In this document: positions 10,533-34,989 of the stretch, one piece after another
Numbering within the stretch: position 1 is the stretch's first letter
Layout of the letters: every line of letters begins with the position of its first letter
Assembly: GCA_021292105.1 (NCBI GenBank)
Contig: CM037870.1
Span: 12,805,234 to 12,869,233 of the forward strand
Reading direction: 5' to 3'
Source of the DNA: Anadara kagoshimensis
Taxonomy: Eukaryota; Mollusca; Bivalvia; Arcoida; Arcidae
Length of the DNA: 64,000 bases
Notes under the pieces: generated by a model
Database searches by the model: none
Seen by the model: the letters and a program-made list of their open reading frames with translations, nothing else
What the model was told of the DNA's origin: nothing
Program-made: the position numbers and the translations under genes

Positions 10533-10903
10533 CGATCTCTAGTAAGCTATATCTTGACAACTATTCGACAGTTACTTCCTATCTCTTGTCCACAAGCTAT
10601 CTTTTTCTCAGTCACTTTGTAGTCGGGCTTTTTCGCCTTTTTTGTTAGCTCAGTGTTAAACTTTGGACAGGCCTGTGCTGTAGCTCATACAATAAAAAAA
10701 AAAAAACATTGTTCACCATGCTTTAATCTCAATTAAAAAAACTGACATATTACTTAAACACATAATAAACTTTTACTCGGGAAAGGGGACGGATTAAGAC
10801 ATTCTGTTTAGATATCTTTGTAATCAAACAAGAAAATGAAAAGAATATGGAACTATTGAACATCAAATATAAGAATTATAATTTTGGAGACAGAAACACC
10901 ATA

Positions 10904-11082
10904 CAGTTAAACCTGTCTATAAAGGCAACCCAGGGGAACCACTTAAGGTGGCTTTTATGAATAGGTGGCCTTTATATACCGGTTCAAATAATATGAATAA
11001 AGAACGATCAGTATACAATGCTACTAGTCTTTATAAACAGATGGCCCCTATATAGGGGTTGCCTTTTAGGCAGGATTGACTG
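10904..11082. mobile_element. T1 element: about 180-bp TA-flanked MITE
   Basis: Inverted ends CAGTTAAACCTGTCTATAAAG and its complement, flanked by TA. The internal sequence is itself roughly palindromic (GGTGGC and CTTTATA modules). The TA target and short element suggest a Tc1/mariner-type non-autonomous family. Other copies: about 9,974-10,144 (partial), 16,751-16,933, 20,435-20,615, 38,858-39,034, 40,314-40,493, 56,641-56,820 and 57,776-57,960. Confidence 0.75.
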
Positions 11083-11243
11083 TACTAATTAACAATATTG
11101 TGATGAAGGCCATAACATTTTAAAAGGTCTTGATTTCTCTATGATTGCAACATTAATTTATAAGCAGCTTGCTTATTTGTATAGAATTTCTGTTGTTGGT
11201 ACAAAAGTACTGTGTCGTATTAACTGTGAAACACTATGCAATA

Positions 11244-11288
<45 letters not shown>

Positions 11289-11668
11289 GAAATAAATACA
11301 TAAATAGAGAGGTATGTTGTTGCATAGAAAAGGAAAGTTGACAATGAAAAGACGAAAGATATCATTTGTGGGTGAAATAATTCATCAGGTGTAAGAAGTT
11401 CAAATATAATGCCTTGACTAAATGTTTAAGTCCCAGAACAAAGGAAAGCCTAGTTTAAGAAGAAAAGGTGACAATAAAAACATTAACGTCATCATGTTTG
11501 TGATAATAATTCAAATGAAGCAAGCAATACAAAGTCGTGATTTTATTATTAATAAATCAAACCATATTTTTCATAATTTAGCCAAACACAATAGGTCATG
11601 TAATTTTATTAACTGTCCGTTATGATAAAAAAATTAAAACCTCCCTTGTCAGTTTTAATGTCTTTTAT

Positions 11669-11920
11669 ATGATAAATAGTTTTTCTGGAAGGATATATAA
11701 AAAAGAATATTCAAACCAAAAATTAGAGTGCAAAAAGATAACCATATCAAAACTTTCATTTTCCTTGATTGCTTGTATCGTGGTAGCTCAAGCTTCGGCT
11801 GATTACCGTCCGGTACGCGAGACTTGTTCTGGCTTTGAACTTGACATAGCAAACCTGCCAAGATTCGATACAAGTCAGGTATGTGTGTGTTTTATGATTA
11901 TTATAATTTGTTTTATTTGT

Positions 11921-11959
<39 letters not shown>

Positions 11960-12125
11960 ACATGAGACTTGTTCTGTCTTGGAACTTGATGATCCATTTT
12001 AAGCAGGTACGATTTTTCCATTATGAGAGAGAGAGAGAGAGAGAGAGAGAAACTTGTTCTGGGTTTGAGCTTAATGTAGCAAACTACAAATATTCGATTC
12101 AAAGAAATGAGTATTTTGACTATTT

Positions 12126-12169
<44 letters not shown>

Positions 12170-12502
12170 CACTTATAAATCACAGTACCTATCACGGTCA
12201 AGGTTTAAATCCCAATATGGACAGATGCTAGTATGAGAAAGTTTGTCAGTTCGCTTGCCAAAAGTCGGCGGGGTTTTACCGGGCATTTATTTTTTCAATA
12301 TCAATGAACAGACATCCTCGATACAAGTGCAAAAAAATTGATTGGGCGCAAAACTGTATTACATTACGTATCCAGAGCAGAGTAGTGATAACAATTCTAC
12401 TATTTATTTGATCAACACTAGTACCACTGTCACTCAGTTAGTAGAGTGTTCGCATCGTATGAAGAATGGCTTGCGATCGAACCCCGACTGGGTCTGAACA
12501 AA

Positions 12503-12541
<39 letters not shown>

Positions 12542-15500
12542 AAAAAAAATAGCGACGGTTCATTCATCAAGCACTCGGCATTTAGAAATAAAATTCACCG
12601 AGTCCTTTGAAAGAGACCTTAAAAGCCGATGGTATGTGTCACGACAGGCGTGGTACGTTTAAGAACCCTTCCTGTGCATTACCCTGAATGCACTGAAAAT
12701 TTCTGTCCCCATATATATTCTTCATTTGGACATAACAATTTACATTTCATTTCCAGTATCGCAACCGACATTTCCAGTCGGTTTTAGTGTTAGATCGACG
12801 CCCAGATGACTTGCCACAAGAACCGAAATTGGTCTTTAGAGTTTTGGAAGGCGATGTCTTTGAAATCAATGAGGTTGGCAAGTAAGTTCTTGGATATGTA
12901 CAAGTTTGGCTTCCAGTTTGCACTAAGTCGCACCGGAGTGTAGAAAGCTCCGTAGTTGGTTTTGATTACACACGTGGCAGGTGTAGCTAGCTAAACAAGG
13001 AATGCTTAACCTTCCAGAGCACACGGCCTCACTGCCCTGGTGGAAGTTCACGTGTCTAACCTAACTTGTCAGTTCTATAGTTTTTACTTTGCTTCTGGAT
13101 TGTGATTGGGAAATGAATTAGTATGTTTGTTTTTGTTTACACAAAACATAGAAAAAGATTATACTAAAATAAATCAAAAACATGTCCATGTTGGAAAGTA
13201 AAGACTGTCAAATAAGTTAAAAACGTAAACGTTCAAAAGGAAAGTGAGGCCGGGAGAATCGGAGGGGTACAACCACCTCTAATTTATCTAGCTACATCCG
13301 CCACGTGTTTTATCAAAATTAAAAATGAAAGGAACATGGAACTTTAGCTATGAGGCATAAGATATAGCAAGGATAATTTTGGATGCAGAGACACTATACT
13401 TATCAACATTGTTTTTTTGATGATCATTAATATTTTGAGGGTATTGATAAGCCCAACTTGTAATAACAAACCAAAACTGAAAAAGTACGATCTTGCGCCT
13501 AAAACAACTACCATTTAAACTAGAACTGTCTCTTGAGAGCCAAATACCCCACGTCCCCAACATTTAATGTTTTCCCGCGAGCTTGACCTTTACGATATGA
13601 CCTTGGTTCAAGGTCATGACCGACCTTCGAATCATGGAAATTATTACTGTGAAGTTTTATGACAGTCGTTTAAAGCACCTATGAGATATGACCCGGACAC
13701 GATTTTACACGGACAGACAGACATGTATATACCCCCTTCAAAATAGTTTGCAGGGGGTGTAATAATTGCTTCGTGTGTTTATTTACAGAGTTTTGTCTTC
13801 ATATATTTCTGTATTTCTGGTGATTTTCTAAAAGAAAATATTGTATTTAAAAGAAAGACAAAAAATTGAAGTAGGTAGTGACTATTCTTTTGCAAAGCAC
13901 TCGGCATTTCAAAATGAAAGTCACGGTGTCCTTCGGAAGAAACCGATGTCCCTTGCCTCTCCAAGTTAAAGAACCATCTCTGTGCATTGCCCTGAGCGCA
14001 CGACACAGAGTGAAGCCTCGGCATAAGTGAAACAATCTCGACTAGTGTTCCCATTTAATCAATTGATCAATCTTTACACGAACGGTAGGGAATAGTTAAG
14101 TCATTCAAATGTGCACGAATCTCAAACAAAACGAACCTACCTATCGAAAGTATATCGACTGTATTATTGTGGAAGTAAGTAAGTAATTGTAAGTAAGAAT
14201 GACGTTTTTCTGTTTGATATGCTTGCAATACGTGGTAGGTCCTTGATAATCATAAAATGTATTTGTTAAACTGAAATATTACCACAGCGGTAACTAAGTT
14301 GGTAGAGTGCTCGCTCCGTAAGTGGGAGGTCGTGGGTTCGAACCCCGGCCGGGGCTGACCCAAAACTTGAAACTGGGTAGTGACTGCTCTTTCGCCAAGC
14401 AATGAAAGTCACGGCTCTTTCGGATGGGAACTTAAAATAAACGAGGTCCCGTGTCACGGTGGTCTTTGCACGATAAAGAACCCTGCTGTATAATGCTATC
14501 AGTGCAACGCACAGGCAAAATTTCTGCACCTTCGCCTATAGGTGGCGACGTCATGAGATAAGTGCAATATTCTTGACTGGGACGTTAAACACCTTTACTA
14601 AGCTTAACTCTCATTTGGAATCAAATACAAGAATGTCATTCTCACATCAGTTGGGTTGTTGTATTCAGAATGTCATTTCCACATCAGTTGGGTTGTTGTA
14701 TTTAGAGCACAGGGGCCAGTTTCATAATAAAATTTTAAAAAATACCCCTAAGTATATAAAAAAGAGTAAAGGGGAACAACGAATCAGATCTTTGACTAGT
14801 AGGTGCTCCGACAAATTTTTACATTACTTTTTTAATTTGTGTCCGATCATCGTGATCTTGGTGTCATTTTGATCCCAGATAAATATTCTTTAAATTGACA
14901 TTAAATTGTTGGACATAACTTAAAATTTTAATAAAATGTTCACACGGAAAACACAGAAAAATGTTGTAATTTTTCCCGATGTAGCTAAGCCCGTCCATGT
15001 AAAAGTAGCTTAAAATTTGCATTATGATAATGTTTTTCACTATCAGCGTCCGTGTCAACTACAAATGCTGATGTGGATCGAAGAACTAAATAAAAAGCAA
15101 TAAATTTCAAAGGTAACCGGTACTCACTTCTAAATCTACAAGCTATAATATCCTAATTTGTTCCAACACGGACAGACTTTCCTCTATAATGCCTCCATTT
15201 TGAGCTCATAAATAAAGCATGTTTCGCGCATGTGTTATAGCTGTTATTCGATTGGTTAAAATATTTCAATCCACTCTGTGTTTATGAAAATTTAAGAAAA
15301 TGAATTTACATTAATTTATTTTATCTTTCTTTTTAAGTATAAATCATTATCAAGTCATTTTGATAGAAAGTTTGATACATTGACAAAACTCTACAAATGC
15401 CAACCGAGGGGGTGAAATATTTTTAACCAATCAAATCGCAGCTTTAAATAACGACATTTATAATAACAAGATGGAGGCATGATAGAGGAAAGTCGGTTCA

Positions 15501-18500
15501 TGTTCGAACAAAATAGGATATAATAACTTGTGGATTTAGAAGTGAGTACCGGTTACCTTTGAAATTTATTGCTTTTTATTTAGTTCTTCGATCCACATCA
15601 GCATTTGTAGTTGACACGGACGCTGATAGTGAAAAACATGATAGTAATGCAAATTTTAAGGTACTTTTACATGGACGGGCTTAGCTACATCGGGCAAAAT
15701 TACAACATTTTTCTGTGTTTTCCGTGTGAACATTTTATTAAAATTTTCAGTTATGTCCAAAAATTTAATGTCAATTTAAAGAATATTTATCTGGGAACAA
15801 AATGACACCAAGATCACGATGATCGGACACAAATTAAAAAAGAAATGTAGAATTTTGTCGGAGCACCTACTAGTCAAAGATCTGATTCGTTGTTCCCCTT
15901 TACTCTTTTTTATATACTTAGGGGTATTTTTTAAAATTCTATTATGAAACTGGCCCCTGTGATTTATAATGTCATTTCCACATCAGTTGGGTTGTTGTAT
16001 TTAGAGTGTCGTTTCCACATCAGTTGGGTTGTTGTATTTAGAGTGTCATTTCCACATCAGTTGGGTTGTTGTATTTACGCTTTCATATTGTAGAATCAGA
16101 GGCACAGAAATATGTGCGTTCTTTGCCTTTGAAGCGACTGGTAAAAGAAACCGATTTGATCCATGCCATTCTTTAAACGTCACCCAACCATTACGTACGT
16201 ATATACATAAACTGACCACTATAGACAGGATTTTGTTATGGACAGGTTTGACTATAAATAATTCCAAATATGTCGATAAAGTTTATCCTTTGTGTGAGGT
16301 AATTTTCTATAACTTAAAAATAAATTAAAATGTTTTCTAATACATAACTTTATTCTTTGTAGGCAAAATGAACTTATATTTACTGGACAGTACTAGTGAG
16401 CATCTATTTCACGGGTATGAATCACTTGGCATAAGAAAATTTAGCATTTCATTTGGCAAGGAAACTTGATGCACACACACTACATCTAGTGTTCAAATTC
16501 ACTCACTATCATAAAAAACTAAGGTCAAAATATATACCATCGAAGTGAGCATCTTTCGTTAGGGATGCCATGAATATAAATCACGTGATTGGTATCTGAG
16601 TAGCTTTTTGATGTGACTAATTAATTGGTTGAGATTGATTTATAAATTAATTTATATTTTTTAAATTTATTAAATACATTAAATACATTACCTTGTTAAT
16701 TTCTAGCACAAAACGCATATGGATTGGATACACATCACTACGAATTTGAACTACTGCCAAACCTGTCTATACAGGCCACCCAAGGGAACCAGTAAAAGTA
16801 ACGTTTATGAGCAGGTGGCCTTTATATACAGGTTCAAATAATATGAATAAATAATGATTGGGATACAATTTTACTGGCCTTTATAAGCAGATGGTCATTA
16901 TATAGAGGTAGTCTTTAAGGCAGGTTGAACTGTAATTTAATTTTCAGTGTTTTCTTCCTAACAGAGGTGGAATTTGGGGATGTTTTGTACATTGCAAAAG
17001 ACAGAAACACACTAATCTTTACCTTCTGCAAGAAAAAAGAAAATGGTATATGCACTGACGGATTGATAGATGTGACGACACAAGAACGAAGGCCATCAGC
17101 CAAGCGACTGGCTGACATCGCCTGGTACCTACAACGAATTGGCTTATTGGCCGAGTTTGGTATAACAAAATCAGGGCTTAACATTCAAGATGTTTCACGG
17201 AATGGTATGTAATATACGAAAGCGTATTTAGGACCTCTTAAAATATTTTTAAAATCAATATGTACCCACGAATTATAATTCGTTCCCTTCGGCGAAGTAT
17301 ATTTCGTACCTATGGATTAGTTATTCGTTCCTACGGATTATATTTCGTCGAATAATAATTAGTTCCCACGGATTAGTAATCCGTTCCCTTAAATTATAAT
17401 TTGTTTCCACGGATTATTTTTAAAACTATTTTAGGAGGTCCTAACTACGCTTCCGTAGTAATAGATGCAGTAAAAACTTGTCAAAAGTTTTAACAATAAT
17501 TTAAACAGGAGGTGATTAACCTTCCGGAGCACCCGTCCTCACTTCCCTGGTGAAGTTCACTTCTCTAATCTGACTTGTCAGTTCCAAAGTTTTTACTTAA
17601 CCTTCCGGAGCACCCGACCTCATTTCTTTGGTGGAAGTTCACTTTTCTAATCTGACATGTCAGTTTCAATTTTTTCTCTTAACCTTCCGGAGCACCCGGC
17701 CTCATTTCTCTGTTGGAAGTTCACTTGTCTAATCTGACTTGTCAGTCCCAAAGTTTTTACCTTACTCTTCCGGAGCACCCGACCTCACTTCCCTGATGTT
17801 AATTCACTTGTCTAACCTAACTTGTCAGTTTTTACTTAACATCTGGATTGTGATTCGGACGTGGATTAGTATGTTTGTTTTTTTTTATTAGTAACATCGC
17901 AATGGTACCACTCTTTTCAGATGAAATAGATTAAAGTTAATAACAACTGTGAACAAATGCTTAATTTCAAATCTATTTATTACAGATTGTGATTTCCCTC
18001 CGGCTCTCCAAAGGCTTATTGGTAACAGTAATAGAAGGTACGTAACAGAAAATTACAAAGGGGTATGGCGGCGGGTTTGATAGGCGCTTTTTTTACGTTA
18101 CCCCCTGCCGTTGGCCTTTACTGATTTACTTGGTATCAGTATAATGGACTGTGGGAGTGATACGTTTGTCTGTGGCCTACTGACTCTGTGAGCTAGCACG
18201 GTAAAGTCGCCTTGAGTGCGCACTAGTACAAGATAGACAATACAACACACTCGCACTTCACATGCAGACACAAAATTGTTCATAGATTATTCCATAGAGA
18301 TAAATAAAATAGTTTGCGAATAGCTGAAAAATTGCTCATGCGACGTTAAGGAAGATTCAATCAACCAACATTACCCCCTGCTTGAACGGATGAATGACGT
18401 AACGATGTTTTTTAAACACCTGAGGATTTCGCATTCTATAATTAGACTAGGTATATGGACAACAAACGATTTGTTTTTTAAACTTAGTTTTTCCATGAAG

Positions 18501-18674
18501 AGCAGAGGATATTGAACAAATCTTAACATCCATATCTTTATACAATAAACAGAAAACTAGAACAGTAAAAATATGATGATGATGATGATGATGATGATTT
18601 GGAGAGATGGTGATGATGATGATGATTTGGAGAGATGATGATGGTGATGATGATGATGATAATGATTTGGAGAA

Positions 18675-18710
<36 letters not shown>

Positions 18711-18887
18711 GTGGAGATGATGATAATGATAATTGTGGATGATGATGATGATGGTTGTGGTGATGATGATGATGATGGTTGTGATGATGATGATGTTGAT
18801 GATGATATTCATTTATTTTTTATAATATGTTTATTTCATTCGATTTATTGTAGGTCGCGCAAACCACGGAAGCATTACAGATATTAG
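11669..18887 (+). CDS. Gene A: six-exon secreted lipocalin-like protein, start codon in doubt
   Basis: Exons: 1 to 11,878; 2 12,757-12,881; 3 16,094-16,194; 4 16,965-17,204; 5 17,986-18,037; 6 18,854-18,887 (TAG). All introns are GT-AG, with phases 0,2,1,1,2. Joined frames are open (253 codons from the only upstream in-frame ATG at 11,669). That ATG lies before a TATATAA at 11,694 and adds 25 residues before the signal peptide. The position homologous to the start of B, C and E reads aaccATA (11,744). Features shared with the paralogues: a hydrophobic signal sequence, ETC before exon 1's end, N-V-T sequon in exon 3, GICTDG in exon 4 and a KHYRY C-terminus. It is the most diverged copy. It may be a pseudogene, use the upstream ATG, or have an unseen 5' exon. 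AATAAA at 18,954 and 18,964. Confidence 0.75.
11922..12171 (+). repeat. Partial exon 1 copies embedded in (GA)n runs
   Basis: Directly after exon 1 of gene A, three (GA)n tracts (about 11,922-11,955, 12,023-12,050, 12,125-12,170) are interleaved with two degraded copies of the exon's 3' half. One starts GAGACTTGTTCTGTC (about 11,964) and one GAAACTTGTTCTGGGTTTGA (about 12,049). The first copy still ends AAGCAG|GTACG, which looks like a splice donor. Confidence 0.75.
12421..12720 (+). mobile_element. tRNA-derived SINE in intron 1 of gene A
   Basis: tRNA-like head with A box CACTCAGTTAGTAGAGTG and B-box-like CGATCGAACCCCGAC, an A-run at 12,506-12,539, then the SINE body (AAGCACTCGGCATTTAG, AAGAACCCTTCCTGTGCATT). 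It ends shortly before exon 2. A separate SINE-like fragment lies at about 12,190-12,320 (GTTCGCTTGCCAAAAG module, also at 28,990). Confidence 0.7.
12930..13350. repeat. Head-to-head pair of R1 repeats
   Basis: A + copy (12,930-13,135) is followed by a - copy (13,140-13,345), forming an imperfect palindrome of about 400 bp in intron 2 of gene A. Confidence 0.75.
13560..14050 (+). mobile_element. Retroelement tail-like sequence and truncated SINE
   Basis: At 13,580-13,765 a stretch with CTATGAGATATGACCCGG and GGACAGACAGACA resembles repeat tails that often end in a pyrimidine- or G-rich block. At 13,860-14,045 a 5'-truncated SINE body begins (GTAGTGACTATTCTTTTGC, ending near AATCTCGACTA). Confidence 0.5.
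14281..14595 (+). mobile_element. tRNA-derived SINE, well preserved
   Basis: A box TAACTAAGTTGGTAGAGTGC and B box GGGTTCGAACCCCGG at 11-75 bp from the start, then the family body and 3' end GACGTTAAACACC. It is the clearest + strand reference copy in the window. Confidence 0.85.
14634..16078 (+). repeat. 37-bp minisatellite, five units, split by a foldback element
   Basis: Units of GTCATTTCCACATCAGTTGG plus TTGTTGTATTTAGAG occur twice at 14,634-14,707 and three times at 15,968-16,078. The intervening 1.25 kb is the foldback at 14,708-15,961. Confidence 0.85.
14708..15961. mobile_element. 1.25 kb foldback element with about 495-bp arms
   Basis: The arms 14,708-15,203 and about 15,463-15,961 are inverted copies, starting CACAGGGGCCAGTTTCATAA and ending with its complement, around a loop of about 260 bp. 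Flanks atttagag and atttataa match at 6 of 8 bases. The paired 64-residue open frames on opposite strands are just this inverted sequence read twice, not genes. Confidence 0.85.
16751..16933. mobile_element. T1 MITE just upstream of exon 4 of gene A
   Basis: The element ends about 30 bp before the exon 4 acceptor at 16,964, so it lies next to, and may overlap, the branch-point and polypyrimidine region. Confidence 0.7.
17211..17462. mobile_element. About 250-bp MITE starting just after the exon 4 donor of gene A
   Basis: Terminal inverted repeat of roughly 45 bp: left TACGAAAGCGTATTTAGGAC, right GTCCTAACTACGCTTCCGTA. The inside is tandem GGATTA-TTCGTTCC modules. Only a few bases separate it from the GT at 17,205. 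Confidence 0.7.
17505..17885 (+). repeat. R1 repeat with internal tandem amplification
   Basis: The central module (AACCTTCCGGAGCACC to CTTGTCAGT) is repeated four times in a row before the usual 3' end. Confidence 0.75.
18571..18805. repeat. (GAT)n-rich microsatellite
   Basis: Imperfect GAT/ATG triplet runs in intron 5 of gene A. The Met-, His- and Ile-rich frames across it are artefacts. Confidence 0.9.
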
Positions 18888-18969
18888 GTTAAAAAAGATG
18901 GTAAAAGTATACGTCAAGTAGCGTTGTTGATTATAAAACATTTTAGTTATTTCAATAAATTTTAATAAA

Positions 18970-19941
18970 GTGTAAATTACAAAAAAATATAATGTTTTAT
19001 CATATATTCTTAAAATTTAGTTATTTGAATTGGACATTGTAATTTCGTCAGTTTTGTGGCCGTCCTCACAGTATTATTCATAACTATGATGTCTCTGTTT
19101 CCACAACTACCTGACTCTCCATGGTTCTTTGTTTCTTGTATTCTCAAAATTAATGTCAAATGTTTTGTATTAAGGTAGCTAAACAGGAGTTGCTTTCTCT
19201 CCCGAAGCACACAGCCTCACTTCCCTAGTCTAAATTCTCGTGCTTAAATTAATTTGCCAGTTTCAAAGTTTTTACTTTGCTTTGGGATTGTGGTTTGGTC
19301 ATAGATTGGTATGTTTTGTTTTTGATCGCTTGCATAACTTGTAACTTAAGAATTAAGTTCTACACAAGATACAAAATTTCACTAATCAAGTTGTTATAAG
19401 GTTTACTTATCTTTGAACAACTTGTCCCAGAACAATACAACATTTGTATTTGAACAAAAAACTTCGCAAACAGACAACACGACCAAGTTCAGAACACAAA
19501 ACAAAGTAACGATATACAAACGAAAAGACAGGACGAAGCAACATTGAAATCCCCGTGTCTTCATTGGTAACAGTGGTCAAGTGTGCAAATTACATTTTAC
19601 CAGTGATACTTTCTACAGAACAAGCTTGCCGTTTTGGAATACAATTCCGCGTTAGTACTGCTTCTACCAAAATTGTGAAACTAAAATATTTTCAAAGGGT
19701 TTAAATAACCAAGGACAAAAAATTAGCTAAGGACATACTTTGCATGGAGTATACCTTTTTCGATTTTCAGATGCTAACTAGCAGAACATTTAGAAAGTTA
19801 TATTTTTGTGACAATGCAAATTAATAATTTTGATGCAAATATATGTGATGTATGAGTTTGTTCAAGTATGTACCAACGCATTAATTAAACAGACGCACAG
19901 TTAAACACTAAGCCGAAATATGTTAAGCAAGTATCTGAAAA

Positions 19942-19991
<50 letters not shown>

Positions 19992-21085
19992 TATGTATGC
20001 TAAGAGACGAGTATGCTAGCATCGAGTGACTGAAAACACTGGCGATTGCTATTCAGAAAAAGGAAAAATGAATGCAATTTGCATTGTTTATATTTTTGAA
20101 GGATTTCGTTTAAAATTTATTATTATTCGGTGTTTGAGGTTAATCAAGTAAAATAAAAATAAAAATATAATATAAAAAATTAAAAAATGCTAATTTTACC
20201 TTTAAAATGGTGAGCATACGTTACAGACTTGTCAAAAGTTTAATACTGTGCATACGAAAAATGAGTCAATGCTCGGTGGCAGAGGTATGGTAGGTAAATG
20301 GCTGAAATGTTGTCGAGAGATGGGATACCAGCTGTCAAGATACACATAGAAAGGATAGAAATAAGATGCCGGTTCTGCACTAATTCGTTAGTTGTGTGTT
20401 AAAGTTTCGGCAGGTCTACTTAATAGTTACAAATACAGTCCAACCTGCCTTAAAAGCCACCTCTATATAAGGGCCACCTGCTTATAAAGGGCAGTATAAT
20501 TGTATCCCAATTGTTCCTTATTCATATTATTTGAACCTGTATATAAAGGTTACCTGCCTATAAAGGCCAATTTGACTAGTTCCCTTTGGTGGCCTTTATC
20601 GACAGGTTTGTCCGTACTTAATTCTACGCGATAAGTTTTCGTTACCTTAAAGAACACGTTTGTATTGTGAATTACGGTACAGACCTGTACAGAACACTAA
20701 GATAACGAATTTTTGCAGCTCATCTCGGCTCCTCGGTAGCTGCATCTCCACCGTTTTTTTTTTTTTTTGGCAGCTGCTATTTACCACTAGGCAACTTTTT
20801 GGTAACTAACTGTCCATCGTTTGGTCAGTCGGTTGCAGAACATCGGATCTTTTCCGTTAACTCAGTGTTAAACTTGCGACATGTCGGCACGCATATGGTC
20901 ATATGCGTGATTGATTTTATTTTTTTAAAATAATGCATTCAAAATCAGCACATACGATATCAGACGATATATAACGAAAATAAAAAAAATATAAATGAAA
21001 TGCTTATTTTGCGTTTTAAAATTCAGTGCATACTTTTGAAGATTGATGATAATGAGATATTCACGGGAAAACGAAAACTGTGACT
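18970..21085. other. Intergenic stretch between genes A and B
   Basis: No gene. It contains an R1 copy (19,160-19,330), a module shared with 60,590-60,740 (TTTTGGAATACAATTCC, CTAAGGACATACTTTGC), a (TA)n run (19,948-19,990) and a T1 element (20,435-20,615). Confidence 0.6.
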
Positions 21086-21088
21086 TTT

Positions 21089-21094
21089 TATAAG
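21089..21094 (+). promoter_or_regulatory. TATA-like box of gene B
   Basis: TATAAG lies 71 bp before the ATG at 21,160. A transcription start about 30 bp downstream would give a leader of about 40 nt. Inferred from position only. Confidence 0.4.
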
Positions 21095-21159
21095 TTAAAA
21101 CACTTGAATAAATAACATATGAAAAGTTGAATTTAAAAGCAGCTTACTTCACTGCAGTC

Positions 21160-34886
<13,727 letters not shown>

Positions 34887-34989
34887 CGTTTGGGTCTACA
34901 AGGTTAACAGGAACTTCGATACTTACTTCAGATGGTAGACAGTACTCAGTCCTATACCCTTACAAATTAAGTTCCTATTACTAATAAAA

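Larger units (their letters stand above)
9340..11600. other. Gene-free repeat stretch upstream of gene A
   Basis: No gene. It contains a partial T1 element (about 9,974-10,144), a palindromic element (10,323-10,532), a full T1 element (10,904-11,082) and a poly-A run (11,246-11,278). The rest is unique-looking A+T-rich DNA. Confidence 0.6.

Noticed and set aside
11875..12231. Open frames rich in Ser-Leu and Arg-Glu
   Set aside because: They come from (GA)n repeats; only the exon 1 fragments are meaningful.
14281..14350. Possible tRNA gene (A and B boxes)
   Set aside because: No cloverleaf with paired acceptor stem, and the same head continues into a conserved non-tRNA body at several places, so it is a SINE.
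14864..15805. Two similar 64-residue frames on opposite strands
   Set aside because: They are the two arms of a foldback element read in mirror image, with no homology signal and no start context.
18447..18887. Ile/His-rich and poly-Met/Asp frames
   Set aside because: Produced by the GAT triplet repeat. Only the last 34 bases (exon 6 of gene A) are coding.
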